28,902 bases of DNA, taken from positions 1 through 28,902 of the forward strand of contig JAJEGS010000009.1 of NCBI GenBank assembly GCA_022819745.1, written 5' to 3'. A program made the translations under genes and the position numbers. Below are positions 1-9,091 of this stretch, in pieces; position 1 is the stretch's first letter, and every line of letters starts with the position of its first letter. The notes under the pieces were generated by a model. It did not search any database and was not told the origin of the DNA. It was given only the letters and a program-made list of their open reading frames with translations. The DNA is from Candidatus Latescibacterota bacterium (GTDB lineage Bacteria > Latescibacterota > UBA2968 > UBA8231).

Positions 1-93
1 CCCGTCCACCAACGCCGACAAGCCCGTCGCGGTGGTCGCGCCAAACGAACTGAGCAGGTAATCGCTATATAATTCTAACAGGTGTTTGTCCAT
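1..93 (-). CDS. IS transposase, N-terminal fragment (runs off the window)
   Basis: On the minus strand an ATG at 93-91 opens a frame that stays open to the window edge (31 codons). It begins MDKHLLELYSDYLLSS and continues with a TTATGLSALVDG segment. This matches the typical N-terminus of DDE transposases of the IS4/IS701 group, which usually continue with SHDxxTRFL. The DDE catalytic domain is outside the window. An AAGG lies directly before the start. The C-terminal end of what is probably a second copy of the same gene is at the right edge. Family assignment is from recall, not a search. Confidence 0.8.
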   Translation of the reverse strand, partial: MDKHLLELYSDYLLSSFGATTATGLSALVDG

Positions 94-117
94 ACCTTGA
101 AAATACCACTAAATGAG

Positions 118-135
118 AAACTGCGTAACATCAGT
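118..135. repeat. IS terminal inverted repeat (left copy)
   Basis: AAACTGCGTAACATCAGT at this site is the exact reverse complement of 28764-28781 (18 of 18). Related ends, at about 10 of 11 and 13 of 14 positions, bound the short element at 16215-16296. Because it recurs next to transposase sequence at both window edges, it is the IS end. The precise boundary could shift by 1 or 2 bases. Confidence 0.85.
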
Positions 136-137
136 AA

Positions 138-2483
138 CTAATAAGCTACACTTACCAGCAGGGTTTTGGCCTCCTCCCCTGCGTCTGCCGACACCTCTAT
201 GCGGCAGACATATATCCCAGGTGGTGCAGGCCGATCATTCACCATCCCATCCCACACTAGCTGCTGCGTTTCCCCTTGCTGGCCGGAGACGACCCGGAGC
301 AAGCGTCCTGCCAAGTTGTAGAGCCGTAGCTCAGCAGCGACTTTGGTGCGAAATAGATCGAAGGTAATGCGCAAATTGTCGTTGATAGCGTCGCCGTTTG
401 GCGTGATGACGTGGCTCGATGCAACGAGATTGCGGATAGTACCTCCTGAGGTTGTGTTCGGCAAGAAGACGAAGAGGGCATCTCGGTCCGTGCGATCGAA
501 CTCGCCATCGCCGTCGTCGTCGACGTCTAGAGGCCTCACCTCTTGCCGATTATCCGGTTGGGCCGAGTTCGCCACGGCTGCGAGGAAGCGGGTGGGATTG
601 TTCAGCGGTCGCGCCGTGAACATCACCTCCACCGAGTCCCGCAGCGAGCGGCGAGGCATGGCGACGATGAGCGTATCGACAGTGGACTCGACAGCTCCTT
701 CGGCCTCTTCACCATTGATGCGCAGCGACACATTCCGCACTTGTCCTGGCACCGGTAGAATTACGCGATCGAAGCCTTGGTCTCTGACCGTGAAGGTCGG
801 TTGCAGCACGTAGCGAAAGTCCTGCCACTCGCCAGCGATGGCCTCGCGTGGATAGATCGCGGCCTCAACGCCCTTTTGCACCAGTGCTTCGTCGAAGTGT
901 AGCGTCACTGCGTTGAGGACCGGCGTGATTTTAGGATCGTCGGTCTCCAGACTCACCCGCATTCGCAATAGCCGTCTAGGGGTGGGCGACCGAAAGGACT
1001 GGCCCGACGAAAGATGCGGCTCACTCCAACCACTCCAGTCCGCCCCCTCCTTGGGCACTTCGACGATCTCACCCCGCACCACTTTGGGCAGCTTATTGTA
1101 CTGCGCCTCCGTGATCTGCTCACCGTTCTTCTTGAAGAAGAATTGCTCCACATCGAGCTCATTGCCCGTTCGAGTCTGCACGGTGATTCGGGTCCCAGGC
1201 GGGGTGTCGGCATCCCACGAGATCCCCGTAATGCTCTTGGCCCCCCCGAGGTCGATGAAATCGGAAGTCAAGGCCGCTTGTGCCGGATAGCCAGCGGAAT
1301 AGATGAATACTTCCAGCATGATATAGCCAACCCTTCTGTCCTGGACATCAAAGTGGTTCCAGAACAGATAGCGGCCGACTCGATCTTCTAGATGGTGGTC
1401 GAAGACGTAGCGCACCGGTGCCCGGCTGTTATCGACGAGCGAAACGCGCGTGTAGTCAAAGGGACTGCGGAATGCATCGTCCCGGGCGATCGGCGTCCCA
1501 TCCGTCATCTCCAGATTGTAGCCGTTGTTGGTACCGCCGATTCCGAATGTCGTTCGGCCTAGATGATTGGGAGGCCACTGGTAGAACACGATCCGGCTGA
1601 CGTGGAAGAGGGCACCCAAATCCCACTCGAACCACATCCCGCCATCCTGCCAGAAGCGATTGAGGTTATTGGCAATCAAGGGCCATGCATTATCGACGGT
1701 TCCATCGCGCAGCTCTTCCACTTTTGGGCGTCCCGAGCGGATCGTCCCCCCCCGATCAAAGGTCGTCAGCGCGATATTATCGCCGATCGCGGTCACCTCA
1801 ATCTCGGCCAGCGCCGCGCCTTCCCCGACCTCGTGGGGCAGGAAGCGGATGTAGTGTACGGGCTTGAAGTCCAGCGCCTTGCCCAGCACCATGTTCTCGC
1901 CGGTCGCTACGTCCCCAAAATCCTCAATCGACAAGGGAATGATGATCTCCCCCAACTCGTTGGGCTCGGCAGTCGTGAACACGCGCTGGAATCGCCAGAC
2001 ATCCTCGGACGGAGACACCGTCGAACCTTCGCTGACAAAAACCGAGAAATCCCGGAAGGGACGGACGTCGAGGGTGTCGGGAAAGACCAAACGGATCTCC
2101 TTCAGCAGGACGAGGCGGCCCAGATCGATGTGTATCCACGCATTGTCGGGATCGGCACCGGCATCGGGCTGCCACCACGTGTCGTGGTCGTTATCGAACA
2201 GAAACCGAGCGTCGCGGTTGTTCGAGTGTGCCGTCAGGCCACCGAAGACCTCGCCACTTTTCCGGGTGGGATGTGAGAACAGGGACATGTTATCCATCGG
2301 ATCGGTGTCCGTCCCGTACCACCCCAGCTCGACCTGTCCGTCTTGCCGCAACTGAATGGCCCCAATCGGGCTCGCCCACTGCTGCCAATCACTGAGACGA
2401 TCGAAGCGGATCTCATCAGCCACGGCGTGACTGGACAGCAGCCATGCGGCCATGGCGATGATATACAAGCTCGTTTTTGCCAT
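138..2483 (-). CDS. Secreted discoidin-like / FlgD-Ig surface protein (paralog 1)
   Basis: This 781-aa exported protein has no assigned enzymatic role and is probably a surface carbohydrate- or matrix-binding protein. A Sec signal peptide covers about residues 1-22. Two discoidin-like (F5/8C) segments follow at about 75-235 and 240-400, with WIHIDLGR and WFEWDLG strands typical of that fold. Next come a WSGWSEP sheet domain near residue 500, a domain with a GFDRVILPVPG strand, and an acidic D-rich loop (DVDDDGDGEFD) that resembles a calcium-binding repeat. From about 690 there is a FlgD/CHU_C-like Ig domain that starts ITPNGDAIND and ends in an aromatic VAY terminus. It is the last gene of a four-gene minus-strand operon, 12 bp after paralog 2, with a GGGAG ribosome binding site. 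An IS end lies 2 bp beyond its stop codon. The architecture is clear. The function is not. Confidence 0.85.
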   Translation of the reverse strand: MAKTSLYIIAMAAWLLSSHAVADEIRFDRLSDWQQWASPIGAIQLRQDGQVELGWYGTDTDPMDNMSLFSHPTRKSGEVFGGLTAHSNNRDARFLFDNDHDTWWQPDAGADPDNAWIHIDLGRLVLLKEIRLVFPDTLDVRPFRDFSVFVSEGSTVSPSEDVWRFQRVFTTAEPNELGEIIIPLSIEDFGDVATGENMVLGKALDFKPVHYIRFLPHEVGEGAALAEIEVTAIGDNIALTTFDRGGTIRSGRPKVEELRDGTVDNAWPLIANNLNRFWQDGGMWFEWDLGALFHVSRIVFYQWPPNHLGRTTFGIGGTNNGYNLEMTDGTPIARDDAFRSPFDYTRVSLVDNSRAPVRYVFDHHLEDRVGRYLFWNHFDVQDRRVGYIMLEVFIYSAGYPAQAALTSDFIDLGGAKSITGISWDADTPPGTRITVQTRTGNELDVEQFFFKKNGEQITEAQYNKLPKVVRGEIVEVPKEGADWSGWSEPHLSSGQSFRSPTPRRLLRMRVSLETDDPKITPVLNAVTLHFDEALVQKGVEAAIYPREAIAGEWQDFRYVLQPTFTVRDQGFDRVILPVPGQVRNVSLRINGEEAEGAVESTVDTLIVAMPRRSLRDSVEVMFTARPLNNPTRFLAAVANSAQPDNRQEVRPLDVDDDGDGEFDRTDRDALFVFLPNTTSGGTIRNLVASSHVITPNGDAINDNLRITFDLFRTKVAAELRLYNLAGRLLRVVSGQQGETQQLVWDGMVNDRPAPPGIYVCRIEVSADAGEEAKTLLVSVAY

Positions 2484-2495
2484 AGTCTTAACTCC

Positions 2496-4565
2496 CTAGT
2501 AGACGACGGGCACTGTCAGCAGTTGTTGTGCGATTTCCTTTTGGGTATTCACTTCGATCTGCAACAGATACAAGCCTGGGGGGACTAAGTTGCGGTCATC
2601 ACCGAGACCGTCCCAAGACACCTGCTGGGCCGATCGGCCCCGATTCTCAGCAGCCAAGGTCGCGATATAGCGTCCGGCGACATCGTACACCTTTACGGTC
2701 ACATCTGCTTCATCGACGAAGAGGACGCTGAACTCGACGTGGATTTCGTCATTCACCCGGTCCCCATTCGGCGTCAGAGCCGGCTGCATGAGGCGGACCC
2801 CATCGAGAACGGTCGTCCTCGCATCGCGCGAGAAGACCTGCAGACTGTTGGTGTGGACATCGTCCCGGGCATCCCCCCCGTCCACTGACTGGGGCAGGTT
2901 GGCACTGGCAGCATCGATGACCTCCCCGGCGAAGATCGTGGAAGAGGTAAAAAGGGAGGATTCGAGAGCGATGCGGACGGGAACATCATTGTCGCGCGAC
3001 ACCCGATTGGAGGCGAAGGAGATGAAAAGCTCACCATCGGCGGCAATCCCGTCCCCGGGCCAGACGCTGTCGGGAACCACCGCGACGAGGTCCGCATCGC
3101 CCATCCTCAGCCCCTCAAAGCGAGTGCCAAAGGGAACCGTCAGCCGCACGGCATCGAATCCCTGTGAATCGCTGGAGAAGTCCGCCGCGATGTCAAAGTG
3201 CAGTTGACGTCGCTCGCCGACGGGGAATTCTGCTGGCTGCGCCTCAGTCGTCAGCCCTGTCGAAACAGCATCCGCTAGGGAAACCTCGCCGACGAGCGAC
3301 GAGGCGAGCAGTGGAGAAACCTCAAACTGTAGTGAATCGAGACGACCGATAGACAGCACATCGTCCGTCAAGAACGTCGCCCGGAATTGCAAATACTGGC
3401 GACCGTCCGGCGATCGGTTCAATTGGCCAGATGAGCGATAGGGTGAAGACCACGGCGACCAGTTGGTCTCGTCGTCGAGAACGACACTCCGCTGATTGGG
3501 ATAGCGGACGGAGAGGCTCTCCCGTCGGGGCAACGAAGCGCGCTGCCATTCCGACTCTGTCGCCTCCTTGTCGCGCCCGAAGTCATCTACGACGTAGTAA
3601 GCCAACGGTGTGTCGTCAGTGCCGGAACGCGTTTCTATGAGCAGCCGGGCATCGCCTTCGGGGTCTTCGACCAGCACGTCCGCTTCCCGGTCTCGTCGCA
3701 GCGAGCGAAAGGAGTAAGTGATCTCACCGAAGTTGACGGGCTCGTCGAGTGGAATGGCGGTGGAAATGTAGCTTACCTTGGTCGGGACGCCCTCGCCATA
3801 GACTTGGAACTCGGCCATACTGTAGAACTGGTCCGCCAAACTCAGATCGAGTCGGATGAATCTGGCCGGCTGCAGCGGAAAGCTGACATCGACTCGGCTC
3901 TTGGTGTTGGACTTGGTTTCCTCGATGAGAGTAGCAAGCGTCCGCTTGGGGATCGGCTCGGAGCCTTCGAGCAGGAATTCTTCCGCCTCATTCTGGATCG
4001 AGAGACGATACGCCCGCGGCGATCCCTGCTTGTTGGGAATGCCGCGCTTATCGACGCCCGATTGCCGAGGAAAGAACAGGATCCGGTTGATCGGCGTCTC
4101 CAAAACGAGATCAAAGGTCCAAACTTCTTCCTGCAGCCGCAGAATCTGGTTGAAGACTTGTACCGGCCCCTCACCGATTAGCTGCCGCAGCGAGATTGCC
4201 GTCTCGGGATCGCCATCGATGACCACGGCCTCCTCGCGGCTGTAGCCACCGTGCCAGAAACGCGGGTCAACGCCAGCTTGGAAACCGAAGGCCTTACCTG
4301 TTGTCTGTCCCTCTGCCCAAGATAGGCCGAATATATTGGCGAAGGCCCCGGGTCCGACCATGATGTTTTCCCATGGCCGCAGCTCTCTGGGCTGCAAGGC
4401 ACCCAGAGCGGTCGTGTCGTCAAGGGCGACGGCCTTCTGACGCACCTGTGACCACGAGAAATCCCCCGCCGCCCCGCCGATCTGCACGACGCGGCGCTGA
4501 CCGGAGACCGCAACCGCTGTCGCGACTAGCAGGATCGTTGTGGTAAGCATCATTCGCGTGCGCAT
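2496..4565 (-). CDS. Secreted discoidin-like / FlgD-Ig surface protein (paralog 2)
   Basis: This 689-aa exported protein has the same plan as its two neighbours. A signal peptide at about 1-22 is followed by one discoidin-like segment at about 100-260, which ends RFIRLDL and AEFQVYG. Then come the WSPWSSP domain near 370, a GFDAVRLTVP domain, and a FlgD/CHU_C-like Ig domain from about 600 that starts LTPNGDRVNDE and ends PVVY. The start is well supported by GAGGAGG five bases upstream of ATG. It lies between paralog 3 (24 bp upstream) and paralog 1 (12 bp downstream), so the three are probably co-transcribed. It is shorter than paralog 1 because it has only one discoidin unit. No catalytic motif was recognised. 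Confidence 0.85.
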   Translation of the reverse strand: MRTRMMLTTTILLVATAVAVSGQRRVVQIGGAAGDFSWSQVRQKAVALDDTTALGALQPRELRPWENIMVGPGAFANIFGLSWAEGQTTGKAFGFQAGVDPRFWHGGYSREEAVVIDGDPETAISLRQLIGEGPVQVFNQILRLQEEVWTFDLVLETPINRILFFPRQSGVDKRGIPNKQGSPRAYRLSIQNEAEEFLLEGSEPIPKRTLATLIEETKSNTKSRVDVSFPLQPARFIRLDLSLADQFYSMAEFQVYGEGVPTKVSYISTAIPLDEPVNFGEITYSFRSLRRDREADVLVEDPEGDARLLIETRSGTDDTPLAYYVVDDFGRDKEATESEWQRASLPRRESLSVRYPNQRSVVLDDETNWSPWSSPYRSSGQLNRSPDGRQYLQFRATFLTDDVLSIGRLDSLQFEVSPLLASSLVGEVSLADAVSTGLTTEAQPAEFPVGERRQLHFDIAADFSSDSQGFDAVRLTVPFGTRFEGLRMGDADLVAVVPDSVWPGDGIAADGELFISFASNRVSRDNDVPVRIALESSLFTSSTIFAGEVIDAASANLPQSVDGGDARDDVHTNSLQVFSRDARTTVLDGVRLMQPALTPNGDRVNDEIHVEFSVLFVDEADVTVKVYDVAGRYIATLAAENRGRSAQQVSWDGLGDDRNLVPPGLYLLQIEVNTQKEIAQQLLTVPVVY

Positions 4566-4588
4566 AAATCCTCCTCTTGCCTACTTCC

Positions 4589-6475
4589 TCAGTAGGACAC
4601 CGCCACGATCCGCAGGCGCTCAAACGTCTTGGTCTGCGTTTCGACGCGCAGTCGGACGATGTAGTGTCCCGGAGGCAGTTCGTGGGCCTCGGTCCACGTG
4701 GCTAGGTAGCTGCCCGCCGCCTGCTCTTTTTGCTGGAGGGTGTGAACGAGCCGACCCGAGAGATCGTGTACAGTAATATCTACCTGTGCTGGTTCGATGA
4801 GGAATACGAGGTCGTACTGCAGCGCCAAGTCGTCGTTCCGCCCGTCCCCATTAGGCGTTACGACACCGACGCCCAGATCAAATCGGCCAAGCGGATCGCC
4901 AAGGGAACCGAAGACGAGGACGGAATTTGTGCCGAGCAGGTTGGTGGCATCACCGGGAGCGACCCGCTGCGGAACCGCGCCAACTGAATCTAAGAGCCAA
5001 CTCTGAAACAGGGTCGTGTATCGCAAGGGCGTTGCTGTAAACCGCACAAAGAGCGTGGCGTTGCTCTCGGCCGTGATCCGGCGGCTCGGGAAGAAGAGCG
5101 ACATGCCGCTGGCGTCAACAAAGACGCTATCGACGATCACTTGCTCTCGGTCGTCGCCGATCGACACTGATTCCAACTGAGCAGCGCCCGGCATTGCGAT
5201 GCGCAAACCATCGAATCCCTCGTCGCCGGACAACTCCGCAGTCAAGGCGTACTCCAAGGTCGCCGGCTGGCCCGTAGCAACGGTGGCCACGCCTGCCTGC
5301 GGAAAGGGATCGCCGACGAGGGCGATCTCGGCTCGCGTCCCTTGGGCAAGGGGTGACGAGTGGGTGAACTCTAGCGCATCAATCCGGATCACGTCGGTCG
5401 CAGTGCCCTCGAAGAAGAATCTGAACTGGAAGAAGGGCCTCGGCATCGGCAAAAAATCGAGGCTGATCTCGTAGGAACCCGTCGAGTCGATCATCACCGG
5501 ATTCGACCACGCACTCCAGTTTTCTGCATCGTATCTCGCCGTGCGCTCGCGGTCTATGAGGTTCTGATACGCCTCCTCTGAGATTTCCGTCTCACTGCCG
5601 GTTTCGAGATCGATCTGGAAATAGGACTCAGGCGAGGTGTCGCTGCCCGCCCGCACTTGGAACACGGCCTGCACTGGATCGTCCGAAACCACGTCGGGCT
5701 CGGTTGACACGCGGGTCGCGCGGACTGTTAGGCGACCAAAGTTGCGCACACCCCCTTCGTCAAAGCTAATGAAGTTTGAGACGTACTGGGCACGGGGCAC
5801 AAACCCTCGACCGAACACCTCAATCTCGGCGATGTCGAAGGGATTCGGTTCCAGCGTTTCCAAGCGGATATACCTGACCAACTGCCGTGGAAACTCGGCC
5901 TCCGTCCGAACCTCGTTGGAAATCTCGACCCGTGCCAGGGTCTCGTAAATCGGCCGCTCGTCTGCGCCAAAAGAGCGCCCGTCGCTGACCTTGATCTCGT
6001 AAGCCCGCAGGAAGGCGGTGCTATCTGCCGGGTTGGGAAAGAAGGCAATCCGCTCGACGGGAAACGAGGCACCTAAATCGAAGACGAAGATCCGGCCGTC
6101 CTGAGACTGACCAGGAATCTGGAATCGCTCCCCAGTGGATGTATTCGACCTGCCGTCGACGAGAACGTCATTTGGCTGACCGTCGGCAACGCGCGCCCAC
6201 ACTCGCGCTCCACCCTCGGGTATAAACTCGTCCGGGCCCGTTCCTACATCCGTCCAGCGAACGGCAACGACGATATTCTCGTTGGCCTTGAAGCCTGCCG
6301 GTAGCAGCGAGTCGGCCGTGACCTGCGCGCCTGCAGCCACTAGCTCCATGCTCTGCCAAGTGTCGCCGCCCTGTCCGATGCGCACGGTCTCAATCTGGCC
6401 GCCCGCATCAATGCTGAGGAGGAACGTCAGGACAAGCGGGACAGCTACACCCGCGCGTTTGGCTGTGAGGGGCAC
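4589..6475 (-). CDS. Secreted discoidin-like / FlgD-Ig surface protein (paralog 3)
   Basis: This 628-aa exported protein is the first of the three tandem paralogs in transcription order. It has a signal peptide (about 1-27), a discoidin-like segment at about 100-225 (VFDLGASFPVERIAFFPN, then RYIRLETLEPNPF), the WSAWSNP domain near 320, a GFDGLRIAMPG domain, and a C-terminal FlgD/CHU_C-like Ig domain from about 540 (VTPNGDGRNDD, then GHYIVRLRV, ending VSY). It starts with GTG one base after the TGA of the lipoprotein gene. No clear ribosome binding site is visible, so translational coupling is likely. As in its relatives, a surface or matrix role is inferred from architecture alone. Confidence 0.83.
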   Translation of the reverse strand: MPLTAKRAGVAVPLVLTFLLSIDAGGQIETVRIGQGGDTWQSMELVAAGAQVTADSLLPAGFKANENIVVAVRWTDVGTGPDEFIPEGGARVWARVADGQPNDVLVDGRSNTSTGERFQIPGQSQDGRIFVFDLGASFPVERIAFFPNPADSTAFLRAYEIKVSDGRSFGADERPIYETLARVEISNEVRTEAEFPRQLVRYIRLETLEPNPFDIAEIEVFGRGFVPRAQYVSNFISFDEGGVRNFGRLTVRATRVSTEPDVVSDDPVQAVFQVRAGSDTSPESYFQIDLETGSETEISEEAYQNLIDRERTARYDAENWSAWSNPVMIDSTGSYEISLDFLPMPRPFFQFRFFFEGTATDVIRIDALEFTHSSPLAQGTRAEIALVGDPFPQAGVATVATGQPATLEYALTAELSGDEGFDGLRIAMPGAAQLESVSIGDDREQVIVDSVFVDASGMSLFFPSRRITAESNATLFVRFTATPLRYTTLFQSWLLDSVGAVPQRVAPGDATNLLGTNSVLVFGSLGDPLGRFDLGVGVVTPNGDGRNDDLALQYDLVFLIEPAQVDITVHDLSGRLVHTLQQKEQAAGSYLATWTEAHELPPGHYIVRLRVETQTKTFERLRIVAVSY

Positions 6476-6476
6476 G

Positions 6477-7199
6477 TCAGCGTGCCGAGACGGTGGCGGG
6501 TGGCTGGTATCCCCTGAAGACCTCGCGTTGGAATCCGTAGGTCAAACTTACGGTCTCCACGGGTTCATCAGCGTAGTTGAAACGAACGGCAACGTCGTTG
6601 ACATGGACGGTCAACTCGGTCACATCTGGAGGCATGGGCGGAAATACGATAAAACCTTCGTGCTCCTGGCCACTGAAGATCATCTTGTCGGCATACATGT
6701 GGAGACGCAATAGGTCCTCACGCTCGCGCATGCGTGCATAGTAGTTTCCGGCCCAAGCCAACGCATACGCTCGGTAGTACTCACTGATTTCGAGAAATGT
6801 CAGGGGCTTGTAAGAACGCTTGCTGGCGGATCGCAACTCGATCCTAGACGGATCGATCTTGACCTTCGGATACGCATAGTTCTTGACCCGAAGGAGGAAT
6901 ACGGTAAATCGCTGAGGCGTAAATGACTCGCCTGGGGGGGTCCAATCACCGAATGTGAAGGGATTAGTGGACAGTGGTCCGTCGGCCGAACTTGTGGCGA
7001 AACTGCGGTTGAGTTCTGCGTCCGTCATCGGTCGAATCGCGATATCGAGTCTCTCGAAGACATAGGCCACTGATCCGTCGTCGTGGACCACCATGTGTTC
7101 GCCCTGCTCGGACCCAGGCTTGGGCTGGAGAGGCCCTGGGAAATAGCGCCCACATCCGAACGCAACCAAGATTAATAGGCAACTACAAAGCGCTCTCAA
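6477..7199 (-). CDS. Predicted lipoprotein of unknown function, first gene of the surface-protein operon
   Basis: This 240-aa protein begins with a short hydrophobic signal ending LVAFGC, a plausible though not ideal lipobox, so it is probably anchored in a membrane by a lipidated Cys. I chose a TTG start at 7199 because GGAGAGG lies five bases upstream. A TTG at 7217 would add six residues but has no such site. The mature part has a beta-rich stretch (FTVFLLRVKNYAYPKVKIDP) and an aromatic helix with YYRAYALAWAGNYYARM. No named family is recognised. It lies one base upstream of the first secreted paralog and just downstream of a terminator, so it heads a separate transcript. Its fixed position suggests it may anchor or help export the three paralogs. 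That is inference. Confidence 0.75.
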   Translation of the reverse strand: MRALCSCLLILVAFGCGRYFPGPLQPKPGSEQGEHMVVHDDGSVAYVFERLDIAIRPMTDAELNRSFATSSADGPLSTNPFTFGDWTPPGESFTPQRFTVFLLRVKNYAYPKVKIDPSRIELRSASKRSYKPLTFLEISEYYRAYALAWAGNYYARMREREDLLRLHMYADKMIFSGQEHEGFIVFPPMPPDVTELTVHVNDVAVRFNYADEPVETVSLTYGFQREVFRGYQPPATVSAR

Positions 7200-7241
7200 A
7201 ACAACCTCTCCGCGCAAACTCAGATATGTGGTAGAAAAGTT

Positions 7242-7268
7242 AAGGAGGGAGGACCGTCCTCCCTCCTT
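7242..7268 (-). terminator. Strong intrinsic terminator after the CBM9-like gene
   Basis: AAGGAGGGAGGAC (7242-7254) and its exact complement (7256-7268) form a 13-bp perfect stem around one central base. On the minus strand the hairpin is followed by AACTTTTCT, a weak U-tract. It lies 28 bp after the CBM9-like stop codon and upstream of the lipoprotein operon. On the plus strand no U-tract follows. Confidence 0.8.
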
Positions 7269-7296
7269 AGACGAAAGATAGGGGCGTCTTTTCTAC

Positions 7297-7989
7297 TTAC
7301 TGCATCAGCGCTTTCACTGCGCCCCAGCTACTCCCTTCCACGGCAGTAGCGTACTCATCGGTGCTTAACAAGGTGAATTCGGAAGAGAATTCCGAGCTAT
7401 GCGCCCCGCCGTTTTGGATGTGCGTCGTGATCTGGTGAGATCGGCCTCCGCCATCCGCCTCGTTGAGACTCAGGGACATACCGATCGTCTGGCCGGCTTC
7501 GAAGACCCAGCGGACGCTCGCATCGCGACCATCCGGCATGTAAGGATCGTAGGCCTCCATGCGAACTTCGTAGTTCACCGTCACGTCCGTGGCCAAGTGC
7601 CCGGCACCCGCTGGAGAGACCACAACGGCCCCCTCAACAGCGCCCGTCTCGGGACCCCACTGCATCTCCGCAGGCTGGTTCCAACGCAAAAAGGACACGA
7701 GGGGATAACCACCGGGACGAGCGTAGTGGAAGGTCCACTGCTGGTGTCCGGTGCGGAGGGCATCAGGTGCCTCGTTCCACACACCGTGGTCGGGATCCAA
7801 AATCAGCTCGAGGTCATCGTCGTGCCAACCATCGTTCAGCTCGGTGACGTCGGCGTTCAGCGTGTCATCGACGACGCGCGTGAATACATAGAGCCGATTG
7901 TCCGGCTCCGGTGTCCAACCGACGTGGTGAGCGATGTCGAGGTCGCTACGGGCTGGAAACTCACTATCGCCGATTCTGTACGTCGCCAA
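7297..7989 (-). pseudogene. CBM9-like sugar-binding domain protein, 5' end missing
   Basis: The 230-codon frame encodes a CBM9-like beta-sandwich, a carbohydrate- or heme-binding DOMON-type fold. It has the typical RLYVFTRVVDD strand, DDDLELILDPDHG, and the usual C-terminal SSWGAVKALMQ tail. Members of this family are normally exported. Here there is no signal peptide, and the first residues (TYRIGDSEF) already belong to the domain. The only start in frame is a TTG at 7989 without a ribosome binding site, and the frame is closed upstream at 8026-8028. The missing 5' part is replaced by the head-to-head CRTAC1 remnant. It is therefore most likely a 5'-truncated gene, or one side of an assembly chimera. 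The reading frame is otherwise undamaged. Confidence 0.75.
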
Positions 7990-8000
7990 CGACGTGCGGA
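7970..8000. other. Junction where two genes both lose their 5' ends
   Basis: Recognisable CBM9 sequence on the minus strand reaches about 7982, and recognisable CRTAC1 sequence on the plus strand begins about 7976. Two unrelated, oppositely oriented genes therefore overlap head to head by a few bases, with neither signal peptide, start nor promoter between them. This is what a recombination breakpoint or chimeric join leaves. No IS end is visible at the site. Confidence 0.7.
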
Positions 8001-9091
8001 TTGTCGGCGACGATCTCCCGGAGTGCTACCGCGGCCTGATTCAGATCTACTGCGGCCCTGGTGCCTACCCCGGCGATTCTGGGTCTCTGTTCCGCAACGA
8101 TGGCGACTTCCGTTTCACGGACATCACCGAGTCGATGGGCGTCTGGACCGAAGAGGGCCGTCAGCTAGGCGTGGGATTCGCCGACTACGATGATGACGGC
8201 GACCCCGATCTCTATGTCGCCAATGACCACGAGCCAAATTTCTTGTTCCGCAACGACGGGTCCCGATTCGCCGAGGTCGGTGTCTCCTCCGGCGTCGCGA
8301 CGAGCCCCGACGGTGCCCCAGAGGCGGGCATGGGCACCGATTGGTCCGACTATGATCGCGACGGTCGCTTCGACTTAGGCGTGTGCAACTTCCAATGGGA
8401 GCCTTGCCGACTACTGCACAATGCCGGGGCGGGTCAATTCGCAGACCACACCGCGCAGAGCGGACTGGGAGGGCCGACCTATCAAACCCTCACCTTCGGA
8501 ACGGATTTCATCGACGTCAACAATGACGGATACCCCGATCTGTTCCTCGCCAACGGCCATGTCGAGCCCAACATCGAAATTCTCGACAGCGCCGGCCCGC
8601 GCTATGCGCAGTACGACCAACTCTTCCTGAACAATCGCGACGGCACATTCACCGACGTGAGCGCGGCGAGCGGTCTAACGGCGTTCTCAGCGGGCGTGGG
8701 AAGAGGCTCAGCCGCGGCCGACTACGACAACGACGGCGATGTCGATCTGTTCGTGTCGAACAACAACCAGCGCCCACACCTGCTCAGAAACGACGGCGGC
8801 AACCGCGCCAATTGGATTTCAGTCGAGCTAGAAGGCACGCGCAGCAATCGCAGTGGGATCGGAGCGCTCGTCACTGTATTCTCCACTGACCTGCGGCAAA
8901 TGGCCGAGGTCCGGGGTGGCAGCAGCTACCTGTCTCACAACGACCTGCGACTGCACTTCGGCCTCGGTCGCAGGACGAAGGTGGACCGCATCCTGATTCG
9001 TTGGCCATCGGGCGAATCGCAGACCGTAGGCCCCGTACCGGCAAGGCGCTTTGTGCGAATCGTAGAAGGCAAGCCATGGACGCCACTATGA
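7976..9091 (+). pseudogene. CRTAC1-family FG-GAP/VCBS propeller protein with ASPIC/UnbV tail, 5' half missing
   Basis: The frame shows the second half of a CRTAC1-type protein. CGPGAYPG and FRNDGDFRFTDITE lead into FG-GAP/VCBS repeats with calcium-loop motifs (DYDDDGDPDLYVAN, DYDRDGRFDL, DVNNDGYPDLFLAN, DYDNDGDVDLFVSN). An intact ASPIC/UnbV domain closes the protein (NWISVELEGTRSNRSGIGA, then RILIRWPSGE). Full-length relatives have roughly 550-600 residues and a signal peptide. About the first 200 residues are absent. The frame stays open back to 7934, but that part is antisense to the CBM9-like gene and is not CRTAC1-like. The stop overlaps the next start as ATGA. Such proteins are usually exported with a TPR partner. 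As it stands the gene has no credible start. Confidence 0.8.

Larger units (their letters stand above)
1..135 (-). mobile_element. 5' end of an insertion sequence (IS4/IS701-like), cut by the window edge
   Basis: This segment is the transposase start plus about 42 nt of leader, ending in a terminal inverted repeat at 118-135. The same 18 bases occur in opposite orientation at 28764-28781, next to a transposase C-terminus. That fixes both ends of the element. The IS reads leftwards off the window. Its outer end lies 2 bp from the stop codon of the next gene (138-140). The family name rests on recall of the transposase N- and C-terminal sequence style, so the superfamily is safer than the exact IS family. 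Confidence 0.85.

Noticed and set aside
1563..2276. Open frames antisense to the first surface paralog, up to 237 codons
   Set aside because: They are composition-driven shadows of a GC-rich gene without start signals.
7399..8193. Plus-strand open frame of 264 codons over the CBM9/CRTAC1 junction
   Set aside because: It is antisense to the CBM9-like gene and out of frame with CRTAC1, with no family resemblance.
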